64,000 bases of DNA from Lethocerus indicus (taxonomy: Eukaryota > Arthropoda > Insecta > Hemiptera > Belostomatidae): contig JACDQD010000005.1 of assembly GCA_019843655.1 (NCBI GenBank), forward strand, positions 13,853,575-13,917,574, given 5' to 3'. The position numbers and the translations under genes are program-made. Below, piece after piece: positions 1-11,570 of the stretch; the stretch's first letter is position 1, and each line of letters opens with the position of its first letter. The notes beneath the pieces are model-generated. The model was not told the DNA's origin, did no database searches, and worked only from the letters and a program-made list of their open reading frames with translations.

Positions 1-1858
1 GTCAAAAACTTATAAGTAAATGTGACACTCTGCTAGGAGTGGAGAGGAAATAGAGTGATGAGAGATAAAGAACTGAGATGGGAAGCTGGGGACGAATGGA
101 AGGTGAATGAAGGTGACGGGGTTAGGGGGAAAGCTTATTCTCATTGTGCCCGATCCGCAGCCTCCAATTCGTTGGCCTTTTATTGGACTGCCCGCTTCAA
201 ATATTTGTCCAAATAAACTTCCCTTCCCCGAACCCCGCAAAATACTGCAGAAACCTGGGTCGAGTTATATTCATAACTCGTAGGACCTTGAGGCCTGCCC
301 TTTAGGATTCCCACTGGCCGATCGAAGCCTAGCTAATTTTGGTTTAATGAAATATATATATTGGTTAAATGAAATTTTACTAATTTAAAGTGAATATATG
401 TCACTCTAAAATAGTTATAATAAATAAAAACACATTTTCACAACCAGAAGCGTTATTCCAAGCTGATAGATAATGATTTCAACTGGACTCTGATTTCATG
501 ATTAAATTAAATAGAGCTTCTCGTGCCTAAGAATCTCTACCAGCTTCCAGGAGGGGACAATTGATGAAGGAAATAAAATTATTGCCCTGGAATCTGAGAA
601 ATGTTGACTGTCCAAAATACTAGAGCAAATATATCCGAATGGAAAACAACGTCTGGAGAACTGGCCTAAGAGGATTGGCCGGGACTTTGGAGAGTTTTGA
701 CTAGGTATTAATTCTCTGGTAGGGGTGTCAGGTGTTCCGCTGTTCAAACATCTTCGGTGTCGCGAATTCGGTCGAGGGCGTACCCCGCTCTTGCCCCAAT
801 TACTTTAAACCTTGCCACTTACTCTTTTCCCAAGTAAGAGATCCCCACACTAGCCCCATAATCCTTACTTTCTGCATAAATTTCTCTAGCCATTACTCTC
901 ACAGTTCCACTTGACCGGTAATGTCGCAATTTGGAATTCGTGAAGTATCGTTTTCTACGGATCGGTAATAAAACCTACCATGTTCCAACATTATTGTGTT
1001 AATAATTTCGTTATTTAGAAAAAATATTAATTGATTTTTTGATCAATCACTTAACGGATGCTCTTAACGGATATTACGAGAAACCAAATATTTTGCCGGT
1101 AATAAACAGTCTATGTGAAAAACATTTATCCGCAACGCGTTGACTACATTGGAAGAAAGTTATTAAAGTATTAATTATCTTTTGTTTCTTGATTGTTAGT
1201 GCTACCAAAAGTTTTAAAGAAGAACGATGTAGAAAATAAAACAAGTTATAAATGTAAATCCTTACATTGTGCATAGAATTTTGGATTTTGGCACGGTCTT
1301 CATTTAGAAAGGCGTTGTTTTCCTTCCAGTATTGTGCTTGTGTCGTTTTCTAAAGGAGAACGTAAGCGGAAACCTTGAATTCACCAAAATGTTTGCAATA
1401 TTCAATCTTCCCGTGCCAGTAAATAGCAAAACATTAATTTAAAGAATTACTGATTTATTATATGGCTTAAGTTATCTGTCCCATCTCACCTGTCAGTAAA
1501 GGTGATAACCAACACGTATTATAATTACCTCACATTACACCCCACGCAGTGCTACTGAAAATTTCATTAAGACAAAATTTGTATGGTTACAAATCCACTT
1601 CGTTCCAGGGTAAGTATTTTTTTACTCTTAATATAAAATCAGTAACAGATTTTATAGTAACAATCAGAGGGGTAAAAATTATTGCCCGACGCCTCTATAT
1701 GCCATCTACTCTGAATACACAATTTAATATATTTGGTTTTCTTATTCATAAGATATGACTATAAATATGATCATGTAATACATTGGGCAACACTGGATAT
1801 TCGACTCTAGACAGTCGTTTAAACATTATCTATCTCATTTCCGGATCTACTGCGGGTA
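1..1858. other. AT-rich non-coding stretch
   Basis: No gene is supported here. The open frames are at most 81 codons, several lack an ATG start, and they overlap on opposite strands. The only structure seen is a 10-bp direct repeat (cttaacggat) at 1050-1059 and 1063-1072, next to an AT-rich TTGATTTTTTGATCAA motif. Confidence 0.6.
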
Positions 1859-2226
1859 AAGTACAGGGAGAGAGTCAGAGACTGCGTGCCCGGAATGGGA
1901 CCTCCCCTCACCATCGTCGAGGTTTCCCCTCCATTAGAATGCAAATATACCGAATCACGAATGCAAATCTCCCATCCCTCGCTATCTCTCACGAATCTCA
2001 TTCTCCACCCTTGACCGTCCTCCGCTTTTGTAGAGGCTTCCCCTTGTACCACCCTGATGAATCATTATATACACGCACCTCTCATTCTCGTCTTTCTTCC
2101 AGCCCGAAACCCGGTTTCGCACAATCGGCGCCATTGATTCGCTTAGGTGGCTCTCAGCACAAGACGGCTGTATTCTGTTCTTTAAAATCTGCCATTCACA
2201 ACCATTTTCTCATACTCCGTGATTGA
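1859..2226. promoter_or_regulatory. candidate cis-regulatory block with two POU octamers
   Basis: This is a GC-richer, pyrimidine-rich block inside AT-rich sequence. It contains two perfect octamer motifs, ATGCAAAT, at 1939-1946 and 1961-1968, 22 bp apart on the same strand. The octamer is the classic binding site of POU-homeodomain factors. A 15-bp near-palindrome (CGAAACC, one base, GGTTTCG) lies at 2105-2119. A 147-codon frame runs through the block but resembles no family I know, and the block is also partly open on the other strand. The enhancer role is inferred from motif spacing only. Confidence 0.3.
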
Positions 2227-2524
2227 CTCTTACATATATTAAATGCATTTAAACATGGATCGGTATAATATAGTGATGCGTCCACGAGATGTTCTATTAT
2301 TGGAGATGGTTCGTCCATTTTATGTAATTGTCAATCATCGTCTGTATTTTTTTTATTTACTGTTGGCTAACATTTTTTCATGAAACATAGTTTCCGAATT
2401 TTTATCTAGGGGACATTAAAAGTATGGAAGACTTTGAGGGGCGGGGGCAGAAGTTTTATAAACGCGTGGGAGTGTCTTCTCCTTTCTAAAAGAGAAAGAA
2501 GGGGGCAGTAAATGAAGTAAGTTG
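2227..2524. other. unremarkable non-coding stretch
   Basis: AT-rich sequence with no coding potential. It ends in a short purine-rich segment (about 2480-2525) just before the tRNA-like segment. No repeat or motif stands out. Confidence 0.5.
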
Positions 2525-2640
2525 GGGGTAGAGCCACGAGTGTTCTTTGAGTGCTCTTAGCACTGGACCCCCTTATATTTTAGCCTATAGCCACGGGTTT
2601 AAGTCCCGGCCCACTGCCCCAGAAAAACCGGCGAGCGCTT
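2525..2640 (+). mobile_element. tRNA-derived SINE-like remnant
   Basis: A B-box-like pol III promoter motif, GGTTTAAGTCC (2596-2606), sits in a T-arm-like context with CGGG and CCCG arms. It is followed by a CCC-rich acceptor-like end. Upstream, GAGCCACGAGTG near 2531-2542 is a degenerate A-box, and AGTGCT/AGCACT (2550-2564) forms a small hairpin. Box spacing is about right for a tRNA with a small insertion. No intact cloverleaf can be drawn, so this is read as a decayed tRNA-derived SINE head or tRNA pseudogene, not a functional tRNA. Confidence 0.45.
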
Positions 2641-3601
2641 GACGTTTCGGAAAATATTGTCGTAATAGGCGCATATTAATTTCATTCATTATAGGTTATA
2701 ACCACCGAAAAAAGCTGCCGAAGAAAAAAATAATATCCATATTCCTGGTATTCTAAATTTTCCGCAAACATCTATGATTAAACACTTTAATATTAAATTT
2801 AATGATTTGACGACTGGGGTTTAGCCCGTGGATTTGATACCTGGAATATGCAAATATACCTAATAGTGCAAAAGTGCGACAATATATGACTGAAACCCGT
2901 TTCTTAGTATGAACATGAACACATCAACGTTGGACCAAATGTTCGCAAAAGAATAGGAACAAACTATTATATGATTAACTTCTAAAACTATGACCATGAT
3001 ACTGCTCTTGTATTAGTAACATGTATGATACTGCATGTGTATTAGAAGCTGCGAATGCTATTTCGGATACTGCGAATCTCTCTGGGAAAAAATGCATGAC
3101 AGAACCTTATAATATTCGCTGGGAAAGTATGGTTCAATGTATGTGAGGTTGACAAGAGTGTTTATATCTACTTTATGAAGTGAAGGTATTAGTTGGCTGG
3201 AGCTGAAGTAGGCCAGCTCCCCGGGGCAAGGACCCGCAGGGACACAGTTCGGGGGCTGATAAGGTTTTCGAAAAAAGAATTTTGCAGAAAATTGCATGTC
3301 ATACAGTCAATATATAGCATAATAAAATCTAGCATATATATTGCCATGTATGTTTCTACGAAATGTAAGCAATAAATTATTTTCTACAATAAGTACCAGT
3401 ACCTTCGGATTTCTGTTTTTTAATGCGCTATGACATGTGGTTCGATTTTAATTTCATACATGAGTAGTATTATGTGCCTATTGTAATTATTCGAAATTAG
3501 TAGCTTGATTTTTGTATAGTTTAGCCTTTATTCAAGTTTTTACCTGATACCTTATCAATGTGGTGCAGCAAGCGAATGAGGAATTAAATTTTATTGTGGC
3601 T
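2641..3601. other. non-coding stretch with one perfect hairpin
   Basis: No gene is seen. GGAGCTG (3199-3205) and CAGCTCC (3214-3220) form a 7-bp perfect stem with an 8-nt loop in a small GC-rich patch. The overlapping 60-79 codon frames on both strands are not convincing. Confidence 0.5.
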
Positions 3602-3661
3602 GATTTTCACTAATCGATAGGAGAATCTACAGATTTTCACCAATCTATTGGAGAATCTACA
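3602..3661. repeat. 30-bp tandem duplication, two copies
   Basis: Unit 1 (3602-3631) and unit 2 (3632-3661) both begin gattttcac and end ggagaatctaca, and differ at three positions. The copies are exactly adjacent, so this is a recent tandem duplication of 30 bp, not a dispersed repeat. Confidence 0.9.
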
Positions 3662-4073
3662 GGAAGCTTAACCCGTACCTCTTCGTAGAATATAGATATA
3701 CTAAATCGGACATCATGAAAAACTAATACGTTACATTATCTTAATATTCCAATGACCAGGGTAATGATATATAATCCTACCTAACAAATGAATAAAATGG
3801 GATCGTATTCATCACCATCATCTTTTACTATTAGCGAGGGAGGTGAATTAGGTTTATTATGAAAAGTATGTTTCCCTGGCAACAATTTTTCTTTAAGAAT
3901 AATCTTCAAAATACATGGATATTTTTATAAAACGGGTGTACTGAAAGGAGTTACGCTTTTTTATTTATTTACCTAAGGGAAAATCGATTATGGAAAAAAG
4001 ATAAGCCGGGAAAAAGCATGTTAGAAAATTTGAGGGGCATGAAATTAAATTATAAAATTATGCCCGTATGGCG
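3662..4073. other. AT-rich non-coding stretch
   Basis: No coding potential, repeat or RNA signature was recognised between the 30-bp duplication and the GC-richer block that follows. Confidence 0.5.
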
Positions 4074-4450
4074 CAGTTAATCCGTTAAGGTTAACTGAAC
4101 TGGGCACAGATCAGCGCAGTGACCTCATCGATTCTTTCCGTTTAAATGAACACTGGATTTATTGTTCCACCCCTCGTGCCGACCCTTAACCATTTTTTTC
4201 TACCATTTACATATCCCGACGGTAAGTACACCTTGACCGGAGGCGGTAGCGAGCCCTTAATATATTTTTTTGTGACGCGGGATTCCCGGAGCAATAATTC
4301 ACAGTGCGATCCGCCGTTCATCACTGGCCCGATTACCGGGATAGATGGTCCTGGGACGGTCAGAGCGATTTATTGTCGGATTTAAAAGGGCCGCCGGGTC
4401 GTCGGGGCCGGATGAGATCCGAAATTTTTTCCCCTGATACCGACGCTAAT
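4074..4450. other. GC-richer block, possible conserved non-coding element
   Basis: The block opens with a perfect inverted repeat, CAGTTAA (4074-4080) and TTAACTG (4091-4097). Its CpG-bearing sequence, such as the GGGCCGCCGGG stretch near 4390, contrasts with the flanks. Frames of 60 and 79 codons are open on opposite strands and neither resembles a known protein. A regulatory role is possible but not shown. Confidence 0.25.
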
Positions 4451-6362
4451 TTGGTGCTCAAACAGTGAAGGTATCCATCTTTGAAGTTCTTCAAATTGAA
4501 CCTCGGGTTTAATATTCTTGGACAACCGTGATTACCGCTTGAACGGCATCTTAGCTTGTAGATCGATGGCGTCTAGAGTCGGCTAGGCGCCAGCCTCGGT
4601 AGAATCTCATATTAACATTTAATTATAAAAATGGGGTAGGCATTTTAAAAGTAATGGTGGTCCTAATTTGTTCGGGGTGAGGACACACTGTTTGGAGCTA
4701 CAGCCCCTGTTTACAGCCCTTCTGCATTCACAATTTGATAGGACAGAAATTCCTATCTTAGTATTTTATATTGTGTTAACTGAGTCTTATCCGAATTTAC
4801 ATTTGAAAACCGTCAATCCTAGTCGACGTTATTACGTTGGTGCTTTATACCATTTCCAGTATTTTACGATATACTATCAATCTCTCATATATATTCAAAT
4901 ATACACTCTCGTATTAAACAGCCAGAATTTTTTACGTTCGTCCGCCTTCGCCTTGGATCGTAAACCAAACAGGATAGTTCGGATGACAAGATCTATTAGC
5001 GGTTTAGTGCCCGTTCCCTTCGAAAGAATATAACAGCGGTCTTTCTGCATTCTAAAGAGGCGTCGTAACATCCCACGAGCCCGCGGACAGGACCTATTAC
5101 TCATAAACGGCTGAGGAAAACTGGACGGCTCGTACTTAATTATTGTTACGGGAGCAATTTGTTTTAAGGTTCGTCGACGTCTTCCTTTTAAGGTACTAAC
5201 CCCTGTCTATTCTTCAACTCACCTGAATTCCATGCTTTTTGTAGAGCTACCCGAATATTACAGACTAGACAAATTTGTGATTGATATTAAATTCTAGTTT
5301 TATTTTTTAACTTGTTTAACATGTTTTAACTTAAATGAATAAAAAATGCGTTTTTAATTTTCTCTAGAGTGCAGGATCTGAGTGCAAATTTGTGTTTTAC
5401 ATGTCCAACAGAATGAAAATCGAAATTGAATATCACCATTAGGATATCTCCATAATGATTTCGCACTAGTGTATTGTTGCCACATGTATTGTTCTTTGAC
5501 AGGGGCCCGGAAAACTGAATACATCAAATTGTTAGAGCATCTGCTTGTCTGGATACGCATTAATACAATTGAGTTTGCATGTAATATGACACTCTGGCTG
5601 TAACCGTCTTATACAGCCAAGCGGTAAAACGGTAATAGTTCTACCATTAAGGTTCCTATGTGTTCATACAAGCGACATATCCCATGATGTAATATGTTTT
5701 CTCAAATCCATATAAAATTAAACATAATTTATGTTACATACTTTATAAAATTAATTAGTTTAGCAATATACAATGTATACAATTTAGAATACGGCAGCCC
5801 CCAGACCAAATCCTAGTTCATATATCTACTTCGGGACAAGGTTTCTATTTGCCAAGAAATTAATATTATTGTATAATCGCGACACTCGATTATATAATAC
5901 TTAAATTTAGTTGTACAAAGATTAAAACACAATACTACTTTTGAGGTTCCGACTTTGTAATATTTTGCAAGCCTGACAGACATCCCTGATTTAAAAGAAC
6001 CTATCACCATATCCTTGAATATGACCTAATATTTAAACTTTTAAATGATTAAATCGAATTATTTTTTATTGCACTTTGTTTATCTAATCCACAACTTTCT
6101 TCTTTAAACTAACCTGAAATCATAGTCGGGCCATGCCCTTTATATATCACTAGTTAGTGCTATTGGTCTGTAGCTTAGAGGGTCTGTGTTGCTTTTGCCG
6201 GGTTTTAGTGTTAGGATAATTGTAATGTCTAGCCAAGAATGTGGTATTGTGCCTGTGTTCCATATGAAAAGGGGCCGAAAATGCGGCCGAAAAAGACGAC
6301 GATGAATACCCCGGCCCATGGCAGGACCACCGCCATCGGGAGCCCCCGGCGATTTTACGGTT
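4451..6362. other. non-coding stretch
   Basis: The longest frame (121 codons, 4668-5033) starts without ATG, has no recognisable domain and is overlapped on the other strand. A 7-bp hairpin, GGCTGTA/TACAGCC, lies at 5596-5602 and 5612-5618. Nothing else is supported. Confidence 0.5.
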
Positions 6363-6386
6363 ATAACGATATAACGATATAACGGC
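6363..6386. repeat. short 8-bp tandem repeat (ataacgat)
   Basis: Three consecutive units of ataacgat, the last diverging to ataacggc, followed by a loose fourth unit ending near 6398. Confidence 0.7.
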
Positions 6387-6479
6387 GATAATAACGATTT
6401 TGGCTATTTCTAATACGCCCGCATTGGTCGTCATAGAGACGAACAATTGTATTTATTATTGGTGAGAATCAGTGTAGAG

Positions 6480-6650
6480 GTCACTGCTGACCTTTGCCCT
6501 TACCCCATGACCTGGAAAGGTGCTTCTTGACCTGACCGGACATGAGATGCATGCACGCTGGAAGTTTGGTGGAAATCGGTTCAGCCGTTTGGAAATGCAT
6601 AGCGAACACACACACAGCAAACGCCATTTCATATATATTATATAGATTAG
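6480..6650 (+). mobile_element. LINE 3' end, RTE-like
   Basis: The segment around 6568-6587 reads ggtggaaatcggttcagccg and continues into tttggaaatgcatagcgaacacac and then a TATATATTATATAGATT tail near 6630-6648. A conserved aaatcggttcagccgtt block followed by gcg.acaaac and a tatata-type tail is typical of insect RTE-clade and related LINE 3' untranslated ends. Upstream, a short tgacctttgccctt/tgacctg-rich stretch also fits such 3' ends. No reverse transcriptase coding sequence remains upstream, so this is a 5'-truncated insertion. The assignment to RTE is from recall of the tail motif, not a database search. Confidence 0.6.
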
Positions 6651-6739
6651 GCCAAGTTCATATAAATTTGAATATTGGAGCACACCTCCGCGATCGGTTA
6701 ATTTATTCTACAGCCGGGTCAATTAGGGGACTGCGGTAG

Positions 6740-7040
6740 CTCTAGGTGTGCCTGTGGGCGGATTTAGATGGCGGGGGCCGAGGGGTTCCCTGACACGTGG
6801 CGCGCGTCAACCCGACCCGAACCACCGGCCAATTATTGTCGAGGCCGGGGCCAAAACGTGTTCGGTGGAAACGGGGAACAGATGTACGCTGAGCACTTCC
6901 ATCTGGGAGCCGCGCCGAGAGACCTCACAAACAACGGCCAACCGCCAAGAACCTTTACACACACCTACAGGCACGCGTGTATGCACACGCACGAGAACGG
7001 CCCCCGCACACGTGCCCCACAGCCAGCGTGTTCTCTTATT
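6740..7040. other. GC- and CpG-rich block
   Basis: This is one of the most GC-rich stretches of the window. It contains ACACGTGGCGCGCG near 6793 and an ACACGTG motif near 7007. Three overlapping frames of 102, 112 and 105 codons plus one on the minus strand are all open, which reflects lack of AT-rich stop codons, not a gene. It could be a CpG-rich regulatory element or an old GC-rich insertion. Confidence 0.3.
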
Positions 7041-8451
7041 GGTATTTTCCGTTTAGGGAATGGAAAACAGGCAGAAGTAATTTTCCAGGTTCAGATAAAT
7101 ATGTAGTTGTTTCTCCCGTATTCGCAAAGAGAATAGGAAATATGTTTGAGATTAATTCATATATTCCCTCTACTTGGACCCCTCTTGTCCCTCACCCTGG
7201 ACAACATGGCGGCAGCCATTATTTCATGTCAAAATGTTGTAACCTCATACGTAAAATAAATAGTGTATTTAGTGTATCTAAAACGTCCATTTAAAGCTCG
7301 CATTTTTGATAAAGGATAATTATGCACGTTCAACAATTTGAATATTAATAGTAACAACATTAATAGCGATAATAAAATATTAATAATAAAGCTTTGTTTT
7401 GTTCCAACCAAATACACACCAAGAACCGAATAGGAACCAACCTAGAATAGAAGTAAAATCTAGGCGTTGATTTACGAAAATGCAACTGTTTGTATTTGAA
7501 GCTTCATTTGCAGTGTCGCCCCTTGTCTATTTCACCCTCCATTACCGATAAACTCGACATAATCTCCAGTGCTCTCTAATTACGCCCCGATTCATCGGAT
7601 TGACTTCAGTACAGGTGAAACACCTCTTCAGGCCTATACCCGGTTATCTCCGGACTGTTTGTTTATGCTACAGACGGCCGAATGGGCGGAGTAGTGCCGC
7701 CGCCGGATTACGGCCCCCTAGGCCCTGTTTTGTCTGGGCGCTCCCCACCTGCATCCTTCTTCCCTTCCTCATGCCTCCTCCTTTCCCACTCCCAACCCCT
7801 TAGCCCAGCCCATTCTCACCCCCAAGGATAATAGAACCTTACCCGACGGTTTCACAGAACTGATCCTATTATATGATCCGGAATCTCATTTTTTAAATAC
7901 AGAACTATAAAAAAAACATGCTGTTTGTTTATTTATTAAATGTAAATTAGTAGAGGTAGTACATGTGCGCTGAAATTTCTGAATCACATTTTATTCTTAA
8001 GTCATCGATTTACGATTGCTTAGTAGATTAAACGATAAAATCCTAATCGTAATCTTTAATATGATATAGTTTGTTTAGTTTCATAAAAAAAAATGTAATA
8101 GAATATTTTCACATTTCTTTTATTTTCCTTTTGTTCTTTTTTATTAGTTATTATAGCAAAATTCAAACAGACATTATAACTTAATATGTCAGAGCTCCTA
8201 TTTGGCTAGCGATATTGTATGGGCGCCTAGTATCTTTCAAAATGTGAACCACCTTTGCCTACCCCAGTTACAAGATGCGGTCCGAGTGCGTTTTATATAA
8301 TCCTTTCCATAATTTATGAGTTCCGAAACGAAATAAATCGCCCTGAATAACCTCCGCGGATATATTCTACCCCGAGAAACAGTACGGTGAAAATGGAGTG
8401 AATAATATTCAGTGGAGATGGCTGGGCAGCGCCCATTTCCATGCGTTCTGA
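7041..8451. other. non-coding stretch with a GC-rich core at 7.6-7.85 kb
   Basis: AT-rich flanks surround a GC-rich segment (7610-7850) containing GACGGCCGAATGGGCGG and a long pyrimidine-rich run. The 67-codon frame in it has no recognisable similarity. A hydrophobic minus-strand frame near 7229-7417 lacks an ATG and is AT-driven. No RNA or repeat is recognised. Confidence 0.4.
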
Positions 8452-8566
8452 GTGGCCGTAACTAAGTACCGGCCACATAATTGTCTATGTTTATAACGCA
8501 CAAATAATTAAATCGCGTATAATTACAGGTTTCGCCATGGGGTTTTACTACCACATAACCTGTAAT
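8452..8566. repeat. two perfect inverted repeats
   Basis: GTGGCCG (8452-8458) pairs with CGGCCAC (8470-8476). Then ATTACAGGTT (8522-8531) pairs with AACCTGTAAT (8557-8566) across a 25-nt spacer. Both stems are perfect. Their role is unknown and no flanking target-site duplication was seen. Confidence 0.6.
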
Positions 8567-9331
8567 GGTAGCCGCCTAAGCATGATTAGTACATAAAATC
8601 GGGTATTCGCTGAAACAATATATTATTGTGTGAATTCGAATCCAAATGGCAGACCGAACCTTCTTTCAATAAAAAACAAAATATATTTTGAATTAACATT
8701 TCTGTATAGCATATTCATATTATAGATATTTTAATGACTTTGCTTTAAATGAATCAGACATATTTGCAGAAATATTAGAAAAAAGACCCTGTTTAAATGT
8801 ACATAGAGGTAGAAAATGGATTATTTTTAATTTATATACTGGATGAATCTCATTATTGCATATGTAAGTAAAGAATGCTTTTCATATGACAACCACTTCG
8901 ACGATCATAGTCGATTGTCATATTTCTTCATTATGTATCAACCTACTGTCGTACTAGTATGTAAGTAAGACGCAATTATGTATGCTTTGTTTTATGTATC
9001 CAATTGTGAAGAACGTTTCAGGGAAATGCCAAACTAGGACCTTTAATAAACTGAATTCCATTCCGGGTAAGGAACTACTTTAATGTCGCGCACAGGAAGT
9101 TTTGAGTGAGTTAGTGAACAGGGAAGAGGGAGGAGGGGCTATCATTAAAGTGAGGCCTCTGTTTAACACCTGCTAACTCCAATACACCAGTTGTTTGTGA
9201 TAGTTTCGCATCCCACACTGGCCGTCGCAATACAAAGAAGAAACTTTCCTGCCAGTAGTCCCTATGGGAGTTAACTCCCTTAACAAATGCTGTTTCTAAC
9301 CGGTGGCGTTTTTAAAATGGCTTTCGGTGGG
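8567..9331. other. AT-rich non-coding stretch
   Basis: No frame, repeat or RNA signature is supported here. A purine-rich patch (about 9100-9160) and a GC-richer patch (9180-9320) are the only compositional changes. Confidence 0.5.
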
Positions 9332-9390
9332 TCCTGCATGCAGGATAAATGAACTTCTCGAGTAAAAATATATCTCGAGTAAAAATTATT
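9332..9390. repeat. 14-bp palindrome followed by 17-bp tandem duplication
   Basis: TCCTGCATGCAGGA at 9332-9345 is a perfect palindrome. It is followed by two adjacent 17-bp units, each starting ctcgagtaaaaat (9357-9373 and 9374-9390). The ctcgagtaaaaat word occurs again at about 32673, so it may belong to a dispersed repeat. Confidence 0.7.
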
Positions 9391-9699
9391 TTCTACGTTT
9401 AACTTACTTGATAATGTACATATGTACTGGACTGTACCTTATGCATATGTAATGTATAAATTTATAGGTTTTTCCTCTACGTTTTTAATTGAACGTCGAT
9501 TCCAACTCAAATGTACTGTTTCATAAATGTTTACATTCAGAAAAGGAAGCCGTTACCCGTTATCAAGCCGTGAATAATTAGTGAAATGGAATCAACCTGG
9601 AAGGACTTCACGGCATTGTTCTTTCGGCTTATCTTTGTAAATATGGTTGGTTGTGGGGGCTTCTGGGCGAATCCTTCTCTCATTAGGCAGGTGAATATT

Positions 9700-9850
9700 C
9701 GGCATAGTTAGGGTATGTGTGTTTTGTTCGTCGGCGACGAGGAATATTCAGCCGGGCTGTTTGCCCAACTTGCCTGGCTGGCTTCGAAATGAATTAATTC
9801 ATAGGAGCCCTTCACGGGCTCCCCGCGCTTCGGCGGTCTGACAGTTTGCC
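9700..9850. other. GC-richer block with palindrome and hairpin
   Basis: A perfect 14-bp palindrome, ATGAATTAATTCAT (9789-9802), is separated by one base from a perfect hairpin: GGAGCCC (9804-9810), loop TTCAC, GGGCTCC (9816-9822). A G+C-rich stem abutting an AT-rich palindrome is unusual in this AT-rich setting. Upstream sequence includes GTCGGCGACGAGG and repeated GCC/GGC motifs. Function unknown. Confidence 0.5.
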
Positions 9851-11483
9851 CATGGCCAGCAGTCATTTGTTGCTAACAATCTCTGTCTATTGAAGCTTAT
9901 GGTAATGGCTAAGGTCAGCGGGGGTAGTTGATAATTTATGAATTCTCTATTATGAATGGTCCGGTCACTTCTCGTTATTTGTAATTTTCACTTCAATAAA
10001 TTGCAATGATGTTAAAACTTCAATAAATAAACGAATAATTTATATTAATATCTATATGATTCGTTTGGAGGTTGTCCGTGAAGGTTTCTTAACACCTAAG
10101 TCTTAAAACCTTTACAATTTATTCTCCTAGCTCCTGAGTGAGGCTTAGGGTTTATTCGTAGAGGCATTCTTTTTGACTTACTGCTGAAGTAAGTGGCTCC
10201 AAAAAAAACTTAAAATATCTTCAAATCGACTATTTTATTTAAAAAAAGTCTTAGATTTTTCGTAAAAAATTAAATAATTTGGCAGTTAATATAGTCTGAT
10301 GATTAAACAGGGGAACAAATTTGGAGTACGTTTTGGTATTGAGTCTTGTGACAACTGGGGAACGGGATGACCTGTTAGAATAGTTGGCAAACAGCATGAG
10401 ATCGGCATGGGAGTTGTGTGGACTCCAATCCACACAGCACACTATTGTATGCCAATGTTGTATTGTATGCCAATCTTGACGACACCCTTCGGGAATATAT
10501 TATATGAAAGATTTTGATAATTATGGTCTGATTAAGTTAATTTTAACGTTTAGAAACAAGCAACAAAATTGTCTTTCTAGCGGACTATAATTATTAGAGG
10601 AACCATAAATTGGAGTAAATTTTAGAGTATACGATTCAGCATATTTAATATTGGTAAGACTGTCAAATGTTAGTGTGACACGGTACCCAAAAGGGCCAGT
10701 GTTTCTCTTCTGTAAACGATTTTTTACAAGATTGAAGGAGACACCATAAAAATTCGCACCCTCGAAGGTATCAGAAAGTGGGTTTTTCCAGGCCTATGTT
10801 CTCGGGGGTATGACGGAGGAAATAAAATCTTGAATGCCTGGGGCACCCGATTTCAATATCGGGGCTCGTCCACGCTACCTAACCCCGAAGAGATCGACTT
10901 TCTCCTCTTAGTAAATACGTAGAGATACGTATGTAAAGTTTTAGTAGACACATTTTAAATCTAGTGTTTTTGAGCACTGTAAATGTTAAATATGTATATT
11001 CTAATTATTATTTACTTTAAAAGGGGGGGCATATTTGAAGAGTAAATGTCTAGAACTTCAGTTACCTTTAATTGTGCATAAAATTGCTGGTTGAAATTAG
11101 AACGAGCACTCGACTAAGCGTAGTTATGTTCAGAAATGAATTTTATCTAACGATATTTAAGACGATTGTATTGTACTTGTTTTCATATGTAGTTGTACGT
11201 GTATGTTTATAATGTATATAATGTATAAATACATAAACAAAACAATGTTGAGAACATGCATAGAATTGAGAATAACACGAGAATGTTACGAAATATTTTA
11301 ATTTGAGTTGACAGCTTACGACTCTCATGAGACCAATCTCGCTATTTGAACCCTTTGGGTGGTCATGTCATAGGTTTTCTATGAGAAACTTTAAAAGGTT
11401 TTGTTGACCTAGGACCTATTGTTTTTCCATACAACTCTTTTAGAAAACCTGAAGCAGCTGTCGAGTGGCTTGGTTCGTCCAGG
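9851..11483. other. AT-rich non-coding stretch with short repeats
   Basis: Contains a 12-bp direct repeat (acttcaataaat) at 9990-10001 and 10017-10028. An 18-bp tandem duplication with units starting attgtatgccaat lies at 10444-10461 and 10462-10479. A small hairpin, CCCGAT/ATCGGG, lies at 10846-10863. The frames here (63 and 61 codons) show nothing recognisable. Confidence 0.55.
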
Positions 11484-11570
11484 TATAAAATAGAGGGTTG
11501 TCCTGTGATCTAGTGCAGCTGCAGTCGCTCCATGACAAAAATTCTCTTTTCACCGGTTCTCTCCATTTAA
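11484..11570 (+). promoter_or_regulatory. possible TATA promoter with a 12-codon ORF
   Basis: TATAAAA lies at 11484-11490 in the context GGTATAAAATAGAG. A TGCAGCTGCA palindrome follows (11514-11523), then GCAGTC and an ATG at 11532. The reading frame from that ATG encodes MTKILFSPVLSI and then stops. Many arthropod secreted-protein genes have a TATA box and a very short first coding exon, but no splice donor is evident here, and the spacing to a TCAGT-like initiator is long. A chance match is quite possible. Confidence 0.2.

Noticed and set aside
1783..2226. 147-codon plus-strand ORF
   Set aside because: Does not start with ATG, composition is driven by pyrimidine-rich sequence, and there is no similarity to known proteins.
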